Below the pieces are notes generated by a model, which was not told the origin of the DNA, ran no database searches, and worked only from the letters and a program-made list of their open reading frames with translations. From NCBI RefSeq assembly GCF_000275845.1, contig NW_006766917.1, positions 8,293-72,292 on the forward strand: 64,000 nt of DNA, in the 5' to 3' direction. This DNA comes from Dichomitus squalens LYAD-421 SS1. Lineage: Eukaryota > Basidiomycota > Agaricomycetes > Polyporales > Polyporaceae. The position numbers and the translations under genes are program-made. Shown here piece by piece: positions 34,958 through 44,628 of the stretch (within the stretch, counting starts at the first letter, position 1; every line of letters begins with the position of its first letter).

Positions 34958-36769
34958 ATGTCAGAAACGAATCCGTACGTCTCAATAGTGTTGCCTGATA
35001 GTCGGGCCTGTCAAGTCTTATTGCCAAGCTATTCTCACCTGAGTCTCATCTGGCATAGATTGAGGATGTCGTCGGTCTCTTGACGAAGACGGTTGCGAAC
35101 TTACGCGAAGAACTGAACCGTCGGGCACCTTTGTTCTGACTACCTGTAGAACTGCTTCATCAGATTCTGGAACACGTCCAAGACCCGCTATCCGCGAGCG
35201 TCAACCTCCGACCCTCCTGGCATTCCGGCGCGATGGACACATCCATGTTAAAGCCGGTGCTGCGAACCTGCCGTCAGCTGCGGAGGACCGCAACTTCTCA
35301 CCCGATACTCTGGAGGACATTCTCAGCTGATCTGAGCTATGAGCTGAGAGCCCCCCTTTTACGCGAAGGCTGCGTCATTCCCACAATTGGACTCGTCAGC
35401 GGTCGAGATCGAACAGGTTTTGCAAAAGACTTCGACGCTGTGGAGGTCTCGCGATTCCACGAGCTCCATATTGCCCGCCTTGGTACCACCCACCACGACG
35501 ATCACCAGATCGCAAAGCTATCCCAAATCAGCCGCCACTTCCAAGCATCTCTACCTCTCCTGGAATCCATTGGTCTATGCGATATTTACACAAAAGACGA
35601 GCTATGTCCTATGTCATTCGCCAACGCCCCTAACTTGCGACGCATGTCCTTGCAATCCGTCACGTTCCTGCCAGGAGACACGTTCCCGCTCCTAACCCAT
35701 CTTGCTCTCGAGGACGTCGAAACACGTGATTGCGTCATGGGTATAGCAAAACCTCGTATCGCGCTGTCCAAACCTGGAAAGCCTTTTGATTAGCTACTCA
35801 GAGGACATCATCTCGGACGAGACAGTCGTACCGGAAGATAAGCCAGACAATCATCCACTCACCCTCAGTCACCTCTGTAGAGTGTCCCTCAAGCTGCCTC
35901 CGTTTGAGGTCGCTGCACTGAGGTTCTTTCTTTCCATGATTGGGGCCATGGGCTCTTCAGCGCTAGTGGACACCCCGGACACCCGATGTCATCCTAGGCC
36001 TGTTGCAGTACAGATCAACGACCTCGACGTGATAGACTTCGCCGACCTCTCTCCTGAGGTATTGCTTCAAGTTACAAGGGCAAAGGCGTCCCACCTATCC
36101 CTCTCGTTGAACCCGGCGCTAGGAGATGACTGCTCGCGGCAGCTCGTCTTATCCGCCCGGGGGCCAGAGGGCACGTTCCACATTTCAACCGACACATTTG
36201 AGGACTCCCCCGATCTCCAAATCGATTGGGACGACTTTCGCTTCGTGCTCAGCGCCGGCCAGCACCTCCAGGCCGTGCGGGAAGTATGGATCACGGGTAT
36301 ACCCCCTCAGAATAGCATCACCGCCGCGTTCAAGTCAGTCATCGCAGCGTTACCCGCGCTGGAAACCGTTGTCTTCGTCATCACCCGGGTTACCTCCGAG
36401 ACGGACGTAAACTCAAGCCTCTGCCCAGACCCCCCCCCCGATCCGGGCTTCGCCTCCCACAAGCTCAAGACGCTGCGCCTTGCATACGGCAACGACAGTT
36501 ATCGGAGGGGCTCAGTGGTGAAGCTTAGCTTGAGGCGGCTGCTGGAACAAGTGGAGACTGGCGCGTATGGGTACTTTCAGACCCTTATCCTGCAGATGAC
36601 GGGGCGATTAGTAGTGCGCAATGGAGAACTGAGACGGCTGCAGGCTCGGTTCGCAACGGTGACGTTCGAGCACATTGGCCAGATGCCCACAATGTCACTT
36701 CCAGACTATTGCGTGGAGCCGTATGCAGGTCCGGGAGGAAGCAGTTCATGGCCCGGCTCACTATGGTAA
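34958..36769 (+). pseudogene. F-box gene, cluster member 3, broken
   Basis: Tandem copy of member 2. A short first exon (MSETNP, from ATG 34958) and a main exon from about 35060 can be read. At 35137-35139, TGA replaces the Arg codon found in member 2 within the F-box (APLF-stop-LPVELLHQILEHV). The frame then runs on to about 35750, where the expected segment SRCPNLESLLISY-like is read one frame over. The second frame continues from about 35786 to TAA at 36767-36769 ([34 protein letters not shown]). Two independent lesions, one nonsense and one frameshift, indicate recent inactivation: the rest is well preserved. Confidence 0.8.
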
Positions 36770-36969
36770 TGACAATGAGTAGAGATCCGTTGTCAGATAC
36801 TATGCACAAACGTACCCTCGACACAGAGATACGAGGTCTGTACTTTCCCATCGCGTTCATTATGTAAGCACCTTTCAGATCTTCACATACGACTGTACTT
36901 TCGTAGATTCCGATGCAGCCTGTCATAATATTACAATGTCCTGAATAAAGCAAACCCATATCATCTAGT

Positions 36970-38354
36970 TCACTGTGGGGGAGCGTATGGTTCGACAAGC
37001 ATCCTACTGAATTGCTTGAGCTTCTCCGGCCCACGAACCTCCTCCGTGAGCAGAGGGAGCTGGACGATGTGGAAGAACTCATCGTAGAGCTCATGCGCCT
37101 CCCTGAGATATTTCTGCTGCATCTTGTGCCGTACTTGACAGTGCTCGCAATTCGAGTCTGTGCACGTCGAGTTGAGAGAGTGATTGCGAGGAGGGAAGGG
37201 AATACATACCCTTCTTGGGGAAGAGCAGTTGGTTGACAACAATATTGTGGGTGTCGATTTCGTACGCGGTGAGTTCTTGTACTAGACGCTCTGTCTCGTA
37301 AAGTGACAAAAACTCGGAGATACAGACACAGACAAAGGTCGTCTTCTCCTGTAGACACACGTAGATATGGATGAGAATGGCCCGAGAATGACGTAGACAT
37401 GCAAGAAGTACGTACAGGATCCTTGAACTGTGTGTTCACCTCCGTAATGATAGCACGCATGGACTCCAGCTTGGCGAACATATCTTCGGGCGCATCGGCC
37501 TGACCGCCCATGAGACTCGTCATCTGGCTGATCATGGGCCCAATACGTCCGCTCAGTGTGCTGAGCTTTCCAAGAGCCTTCTCGAGCACGGTGGGGAAGG
37601 AAAGGAAACGCAGGGTGTGCCCTGTCGGCGCTGTATCGAAGACAATGACCGAGTACTCCATGGACTTTACGTGCCTTCGCGAACAGAGTCTTAGAGGACA
37701 GAGTAACACAGCAGGAAGAGAAGGGGGAACATACTTCATGATCTCAGCAAAGCTCATGGCCTCGTCCACACCCGGGATCGCGAACGCGAGGTCTTGCATC
37801 ATGCTGCCCATCATGCCATTGGAATCCGCTAGAACACCGTAAGGACTGGGTTGGAAGGACTAGTGAGAAGAGACGTACACTGCTCCACCATCTCCTGGAT
37901 AGCACTCGTGGGGTCGATCTCCATCGCGAAGAGGTTGTCGAAGCCGTTGACCTTCGTCGCCTCCTTCGAGAATTTTTGACCAAAAGCATCGGACAGGTTG
38001 TGGGCGGGATCCGTGGACTGTGCATTGCATGTGAGCTGTCACGATCATGGGGTGCGAGAGTTGCCGAACTTACGATCAACAGGACGGATTCACGGCAACT
38101 GGCCAACTGAATGGCGAGGGAACATGAGGTCGTGGTCTTTCCTGGCGCAAGAGTTTGTGAACACGCAGCGACTGAGATCCTTGCTATAACAATACTTACC
38201 GACACCACCCTTTCCGCCTACACGTTGGCAGCATTTGACAATATCAGAGGATGGACACCGGTATGTGGCTGAAAGACATACCGCAAAAGATCCACTTGAG
38301 CGACTTCTGATCGAGGATGTTCTGCAAGGTAGGATCAAGCAATTCCTCGGCCAT
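36970..38354 (-). CDS. GET3: GET3/ArsA-type ATPase for tail-anchored proteins
   Basis: Cytosolic homodimeric ATPase that carries tail-anchored membrane proteins to the ER GET1/GET2 receptor. Starts at ATG 38354 ([20 protein letters not shown]) and ends at TGA 36972-36970 ([13 protein letters not shown]). The deviant Walker [14 protein letters not shown] is assembled from three exons, the middle one only 18 bases (38200-38217). Switch I is [12 protein letters not shown]. The hydrophobic client-binding part includes [20 protein letters not shown] and the Met/Gly-rich [28 protein letters not shown] carries the switch II aspartate. The zinc-binding CxxC of eukaryotic GET3 is present ([12 protein letters not shown]). 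All key residues are intact. It is divergent from SRP68 with 197 bases between start codons. Confidence 0.93.
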
Positions 38355-38551
38355 TTTGACTTCAGATAGTGGTCAATGAAATGCGAGAAGGCGGGAAGTA
38401 TGAGGGGGCCCGAGGGAAGTGATGGAGGTCGATGTAAAGTAGTGGCTGATAGCCGCGTACGCATCTTGCTTCGGACATCCTTCCACCATCGCGCTCGTCC
38501 TAGTACGTTCTACCCACATCTCGAGACATCTAGTCGGACTCGCTGTAGGAC
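38355..38551. promoter_or_regulatory. Shared GET3/SRP68 divergent promoter
   Basis: Only 197 bases separate the two start codons, so the promoters of both genes must lie here or overlap their transcripts. I see no clear TATA box or named binding site. Confidence 0.6.
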
Positions 38552-40699
38552 ATGTCTGGAAAGCCGAAACTGCATTTTCAGGGTATGCATTGTCGCATTG
38601 CTGGATGCGGGAGACTGATGTTGGCACAGCGCTCCTCATTGCGAACGAGCAGCGGAACGTATATGGTCTACGCTACAATGACTATGAACGTTACAGGTAC
38701 GTTTATGATAGTCTCTATGTAGGATTGGTACGAGCGATGCGGCAGGAAGCACTGTTACAACCGTACACATCGACTCCGCTCGTCCCTCAAGATGACCTAC
38801 GGCAGAGGTCGCGAATTCAAAAAGCTGCCTCCAATCAGCCTCGATACAATCAAGGAGGGACAGTGAGTGTAGAATTTTCCTTCTGAGCCGTGCAATGCTT
38901 CATGGCAACACAGCCTGCAGCTGCTCTTGTTCGAGGCGGAGCGTGCATGGGCGCACTCGCAAGAGATGTACCAAGAATCCCTCAAGCTCGCTAACGATGC
39001 AAAAACTCTGAAAGGTGCAGCAGCAGATCAAGCCGAAAAGCAATCCAATGCCAACCGCAAGCATGCAACGCGGCGGATGCGCCGTGCTATCCACTGGGCG
39101 ACGCAGCTTCTCTCACACTGCCAAGCTTTATACGCTCAGTCGCGACTCTCCGCCGAGGACCTCGTGCAGATCACCACGTATACTCTCAATCTCAACGGTC
39201 GATTTCTCCGGCAACGCTACGAGTTCGAGGATGCGCTCGTGCAGCTGAGCGTTGCTCGCAATCTGCTAGATGCACTTGCCTCCGCCGCTGCGACGAGTCG
39301 TGCACAAGCCTTGGCTATAGCATTCGCGGACGAGATTGGGCCGGAGATCCGCCATGCCGCACACGAGCTCCACAGGGACAAGGCGTACGACGTCGACGCG
39401 GTTGTCGCGGACGTGGCCCCGAAACACAGAAATGCGCTCGTGCAGGGCTGCGATGGTCTTCTCGCACGCTTGAAGGAGGAAAGTGGGGCGGCTGTTCAAA
39501 ATAAGGGCAAGCTGAAGGAACTGTTGTGGGAGGGAGAGCCGGTACCTGTGCGGAACCCGGAGTTGGTAGACGTGCTGCTGAAGGTGCAGGAAGCAGAGGA
39601 GAGGTTGGGCGACTCAGACAAGGCAGAAGAGAAGAGCGAGCAGCCTGTGTCGGAAGAGAAGGGCAAGAAGGGGAAGCAGGGCAAGAGTGCACGATCGAAA
39701 CGAGGTGTCGCTTCGTATGATGCAATTTTGCTCGCGCTCAGTGAGGCTGAGGACGTCTCTCGCAAGTTGGTCGAGGCGCGGAAGGTACGTCGGACAGGTT
39801 GCCACCTTTGGGTCTGACATTGAAGTGTCGAACAGTTGAGTGGGACGACCGCTGCTGCGGGTACGCGGGACAACCAGTTCGTGCACGCCTATATCGTCTA
39901 CCAGCTCCTCTCCCGCCGTGTGCAGCGCGACCTTCTCCTGACGTCCGCGCTCCTCCACCAACTACACGCCGCGCAGAAGAGCCATCGTGACGCCGGCTCA
40001 TCGCGCAAGGTACAAGTGGACGCGCGCCTGTATCCGGCCATCGTCAAGCTGCTCGACTCCGTCCTCCAATCGCTCGAACAGATGCGCACGCTCTCTATCG
40101 TCGACGAAAGCCCCGACCTCGCGACGGCTGTCGACGCGCGAATCTCGTTCACCAAGGCCCGCAGATGCTACTACCTATCCTGGTGCTACGCTCCGCTCAA
40201 GAAGTACGCAGAGGCGCTCGCGCTCACGCAGCACGCCTCAATCCACCTGCGCGAATGCCGTTCCACGCTCACCCCTACGATCGAGACGGATGCGATCAAC
40301 GATGGCGAGCCGGCATTCTACTCGCTTGATGTACAAGACCTCAACAGGTTCGAGGAGGAGCTCGTGCTGGAGAGCACGGGATTCAAGAACGACTGGTTCG
40401 CGTACAACGGCGGCACACTCGACGGGGAGAGCGGCAAGACCCACAAGAAACCACTCTTCTTCGACATCGCGCTCAACTACATCAACTTGGACATGGATCG
40501 GCTTCAGGAGCGGGCTGGGAAGGTGCCGCCTTCTGTGACGGCTCCTGTTGCTGCGCCTGCGCCTCAGGTGGCGGAGAAGAAGACTCAGGTACAAAGGGCT
40601 AAAGTTGAGGAAATCGAGCGGGCTGCTACGCCTGAGCCAACGCCACAAGCCCGTGGTGGTCTAGGTGGCCTCCTTGGAGGATGGTGGGGTAGGCGATAG
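38552..40699 (+). CDS. SRP68: Signal recognition particle subunit SRP68
   Basis: SRP68 forms a heterodimer with SRP72 on the SRP RNA and is needed for co-translational targeting to the ER. Five exons: 38552-38582, 38630-38696, 38746-38862, 38914-39784 and 39836-40699, giving 649 residues, a normal family length. The RNA-binding N-terminal region carries the family signature: NVYGLRYNDYERYR, joined to KHCYNRTHRLRSSLKM and the basic GREFKKLPPISLDTIKEG, then HLQLLLFEAERAWAHS. Helical repeats follow. A Lys-rich insert (KGKKGKQGKSARSKRG) precedes KYAEALALTQHASIHL. The C-terminal region contains KPLFFDIALNYI, the segment expected to bind SRP72, and ends GGLGGLLGGWWGRR, a Gly/Trp-rich tail seen in fungal SRP68. 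The start is fixed by the short first exon MSGKPKLHFQ. Confidence 0.92.
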
Positions 40700-41096
40700 A
40701 CAGAGTTCATGCAACGATACATGCCTGTGTAGGATCTATCTGTTGTACTATTCGAAAATATTTCATTTGCCTGGTGATGTGCCACATGTGTGATATATGC
40801 GTCTCGTTTGCAGAAATCACTTCATGCCATTCACGTCGAGAATAGCTTTCATTCGCACATGACTGATTCGCCCTGTAGCTCGCTTTGATCTTGCATGGTT
40901 GTGAAATTTACAAGGAGACTGCCCGCCCAGTCTTCGTCGAAAGGCAAGTACATATATGAGGAAAGGATAGCGACGACCAACAGCCGGACGGGAACTGCGC
41001 TCCGATCGCCCTCCATCATCTTCGCAGCAGCAATACGGAGCATAGCAGTCATAATGCATAGGTGCCCAAGCCCAGGCAGTCTGCGGACATACTGGC
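40700..41096. other. Convergent intergenic region SRP68/eS17
   Basis: 397 bases between two convergent stop codons, expected to hold both 3' ends. No coding signal. Confidence 0.5.
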
Positions 41097-41811
41097 TCAC
41101 GGACGGCCAGCACCAGGGACGTTGCGGCGTTCCCTCCGGGGTCCCCGCTCGGCCTGTTGCGTTGCAGGCTGGACGACCGAAAAGGGGATGGAGTCGAAGT
41201 TGAGGGAGTGGAGGAGGTCCTATATAACAGACGCAGGGCATGTGAGACGAGTAGTTTCGATGTGACTGCATGACGAGAACATACCTTGGTGTCGGGATCA
41301 ATTTCCAGAGGATTGACGGTGATGTCGAGGGCGGAGACCTCGGGAACGTAGTTGTCCTTGCGCTCGCGCTCCTCCTCCTGGAGCTTGAAGGAGATGCCAC
41401 GGACGGGGCCTTTCTGAATCCGCTTCATCAAGTGAGTCGTGAAGCCGGCAATTTTGTTCCGGAGACGTTTCGAGGGGACGGAAGCCTGTCCAGAGGATGG
41501 GCAGTTAATGGGTGGACAAACCTAACTTCCCAGAGTCTACGCACGACTTCATCGATGATACGCTTGTTCGTGTGGAAATCGAGAGTAAGACGAGGGTAGC
41601 TGCACAATAAGCGTAAGTTCCTTTGGCCTCGTGAAACTCCATGTTGCCTTTCTCCCCATGCCTTGGCTGAGCACGAAGCATACACTCACTACTTCTCGAT
41701 GAGGACACGGGAGGCCCTTTTGGTGGTCTTGGTGCGTACGCGACCCTAGAGTGAAAGTACGAACATCAGAGAGGACGTCAGACAGACTAACATATTTTCA
41801 TTGATTACCAT
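41097..41811 (-). CDS. RPS17: 40S ribosomal protein eS17
   Basis: Component of the small ribosomal subunit beak/head region. Five coding exons (descending): 41811-41809, 41745-41690, 41599-41545, 41485-41285 and 41219-41097, giving 145 residues, normal for the family. The first coding exon is the ATG alone, followed directly by a GTAATC donor; the second begins [18 protein letters not shown]. Further blocks are [58 protein letters not shown] and the C terminus [16 protein letters not shown] with a basic tail. All junctions keep frame. It is divergent from uS8. Confidence 0.93.
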
Positions 41812-42228
41812 CTTGAATATTGCGGAGGGTGGAGGGGCTTGAGCTTGATGTAGACGACGACGAGCGGGACAGCCTCTCACCGGGACAGTGTCGGAGAATC
41901 CCGGGTGGCTGATGAGGAACTATACAGCTGCTCAGCCACCAAGCCTCGGCCAGTAATGTTAGACTAGACGCCTTCCTTCTCAGCAGGTCTATCCACCGTC
42001 GTCGCCGTCGCCGCCTCCTCAAGACCTTGCAAGGTGAATGATGCACTCCGATCTCGCATTGTGTTGCCGCAGACAGCGCTTGACGAATTTCCTTTCGCCG
42101 TCTCGCACCGTGGTCTAGCTCGTCTTGACTCGCGCTTTCTGTAGCACGACACTCAGACGAGCGTTCTAAGGTTACTTACCTCGACTCTTGTGTCCTAGTC
42201 CTCCTCTCAGCCCCTTTGACCTGTCATC
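41812..42228. promoter_or_regulatory. Divergent promoter region of eS17 and uS8
   Basis: 417 bases lie between the two start codons. The region has C/T-rich tracts before each ATG and GA/CGA-rich runs near 41850-41870 and 41995-42015. Two ribosomal protein genes sharing one region suggests co-regulation, but I cannot name a factor site. Confidence 0.5.
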
Positions 42229-43051
42229 ATGGTTCGCGTCTCTGTTCTTAACGACTGCTTGGTATGTATCGCTGGTTCGCGCTTGCGAAATATTTGCTGA
42301 TTTCGCCTTCAGAACAACATCGTCAACGCGGAGCGCCGAGGCAAGCGCCAGGTCCTTATCCGTCCTTCGTCAAAGGTCATCGTTAAGTTCCTTACTGTCA
42401 TGCAGCGCCATGGTGAGTGTCTGTTGCGCTTCTTCTCGATACTACTCCACATGCTCTTGCCCAATCTCTATCCTGTGTCATGTGTGCACTCGGAGTTATA
42501 ACTACGATCGACGAGGTTTTGTCTCCACCCGCCCCTCGTTTTAATGCTCCGAAATATGAACATCCATCTCAAAACCATAACAGTACTGATCCCTTCTGTC
42601 CACGGACTGGTACTCACTGTAAATGGGACACACATAGCGTACCTTACTATGTTCCCTGCCTCCACGCTTCTTCATCTTTCGATCGCGCATCGGGACTGTC
42701 GCTGATGCGTTGTCTCCCCATAGGCTACATTGGCGAGTTCGAGATTGTTGATGATCACCGTTCGGGCAAGATCGTGATCCAGCTGAACGGTCGCCTGAAC
42801 AAGACCGGCGTTATCTCCCCGCGCTACAACGTCCAGGTCAACCAAATTGAGACTTGGGTCAACTTGCTTCTTCCCGCTCGTGGTTTCGGTATCATTATCC
42901 TCGTGCGTTGCATTCTGAAGTCCTTGCACAACATGTCGTATCAACTAATTATATCCCTCTGTTTCCTCAGACGACCTCGTCGGGTATCCTCGACCACGAG
43001 GAGGCGCGTCGCAAGAACGTTGGTGGCAAGCTTTTGGGCTATGTTTACTAG
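42229..43051 (+). CDS. RPS22: 40S ribosomal protein uS8 (S15a/S22)
   Basis: Primary 18S-rRNA-binding protein of the small subunit. Exons 42229-42261, 42313-42412, 42724-42902 and 42971-43051 give 130 residues, exactly the usual length. The sequence starts [11 protein letters not shown] and continues [40 protein letters not shown] and [17 protein letters not shown]. The region [20 protein letters not shown] differs somewhat from the family, but the C terminus [20 protein letters not shown] is typical. Intron 2 is 311 bases, much longer than the about 50-70 bases usual here. The last two exons are repeated after the N run. Confidence 0.94.
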
Positions 43052-43482
43052 ATGTATCCATGTATTCTCTCCATGGTTTGTGTAGGTAAACCCCATCAAA
43101 ATGAGCAGGCCGACAGGGCCAACATGCAAATCCGCATGCATCTCGCTATGCGCGCTCGAACTGAGGACGGGCAATAACTCCGTTTGTTGACCGTCGCTTT
43201 CTGTTCAGGAAGGCTTGAGCCGCTTCTCTTCCGCCTATCAAAAAGGAACTTCGCGCGCTTCGAGCGTCAAATGCGGACACCGTTGCGTAGCAGACGCTAC
43301 ATTTCTCCCTACCACTGACCGTCATCTGCTGACTCCGTCGTTGTTCGGGCAAACGCCATCTTTGAGCATAATGAGCTTGGGAGTACAATGCAGTATTCCA
43401 GACCAGTATGAGGACTCCTCTTGACGTGAACTTCATATCCTAGGCGACCTGCTGGTAGCTTCCATGTCGTGAGATGATTGTG
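42644..43482 (+). repeat. Left copy of an 839-base direct repeat
   Basis: From the end of uS8 intron 2 through exons 3-4 and about 430 bases of 3' flank, this is repeated without difference that I could see at 43790-44628. The sequences differ immediately after GATGATTGTG. Confidence 0.95.
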
Positions 43483-43673
43483 ATGTGAACCGCGTGTGCA
43501 AGCCGGAGACGGTGCACGTCGACCATCTGCTCAAGCTTGAGAAGTTCAGCCATGTCATTCACTTGACTTCGCAAGTCTCTGGCGTCCTGAGGGCCGGTAA
43601 GACTAGGTACGCCTTTTCAGGCAAGACAGCTTCTGTCGCCCCTTGTATCTGACGATTACGGTATAGGTTCGAC

Positions 43674-43789
43674 NNNNNNNNNNNNNNNNNNNNNNNNNNN
43701 NNNNNNNNNNNNNNNNNNNNNNNNNNNNNNNNNNNNNNNNNNNNNNNNNNNNNNNNNNNNNNNNNNNNNNNNNNNNNNNNNNNNNNNNN
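43674..43789. other. Run of 116 N (assembly gap)
   Basis: Undetermined bases. The right side begins at once with sequence already present on the left, so gap size and order are doubtful. Confidence 0.98.
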
Positions 43790-44628
43790 TTACTATGTTC
43801 CCTGCCTCCACGCTTCTTCATCTTTCGATCGCGCATCGGGACTGTCGCTGATGCGTTGTCTCCCCATAGGCTACATTGGCGAGTTCGAGATTGTTGATGA
43901 TCACCGTTCGGGCAAGATCGTGATCCAGCTGAACGGTCGCCTGAACAAGACCGGCGTTATCTCCCCGCGCTACAACGTCCAGGTCAACCAAATTGAGACT
44001 TGGGTCAACTTGCTTCTTCCCGCTCGTGGTTTCGGTATCATTATCCTCGTGCGTTGCATTCTGAAGTCCTTGCACAACATGTCGTATCAACTAATTATAT
44101 CCCTCTGTTTCCTCAGACGACCTCGTCGGGTATCCTCGACCACGAGGAGGCGCGTCGCAAGAACGTTGGTGGCAAGCTTTTGGGCTATGTTTACTAGATG
44201 TATCCATGTATTCTCTCCATGGTTTGTGTAGGTAAACCCCATCAAAATGAGCAGGCCGACAGGGCCAACATGCAAATCCGCATGCATCTCGCTATGCGCG
44301 CTCGAACTGAGGACGGGCAATAACTCCGTTTGTTGACCGTCGCTTTCTGTTCAGGAAGGCTTGAGCCGCTTCTCTTCCGCCTATCAAAAAGGAACTTCGC
44401 GCGCTTCGAGCGTCAAATGCGGACACCGTTGCGTAGCAGACGCTACATTTCTCCCTACCACTGACCGTCATCTGCTGACTCCGTCGTTGTTCGGGCAAAC
44501 GCCATCTTTGAGCATAATGAGCTTGGGAGTACAATGCAGTATTCCAGACCAGTATGAGGACTCCTCTTGACGTGAACTTCATATCCTAGGCGACCTGCTG
44601 GTAGCTTCCATGTCGTGAGATGATTGTG
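43790..44628 (+). repeat. Right copy with uS8 exons 3 and 4
   Basis: Same as 42644-43482, offset by 1,146 bases. It includes a second copy of uS8 exon 3 (43870-44048) and exon 4 (44117-44197) without exons 1-2, so it is not a separate complete gene. Either an assembly duplication at the gap, two haplotypes placed in line, or a very recent tandem duplication whose 5' part lies in the gap. Confidence 0.93.

Noticed and set aside
29440..36769. Secondary-metabolite cluster around the P450 gene
   Set aside because: Neighbours are F-box genes; no synthase, transporter or regulator is present.
39315..39725. Minus-strand frames opposite SRP68
   Set aside because: Shadow frames of a well-supported gene.
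42413..42723. snoRNA in uS8 intron 2
   Set aside because: GCTGATG and CTGA-like strings occur but not in the order and spacing of C and D boxes, and no pairing stem is evident.
43870..44197. Second uS8 gene
   Set aside because: Only exons 3 and 4 are present and they lie in a perfect repeat beside an assembly gap; treated as a repeat copy, not a gene.
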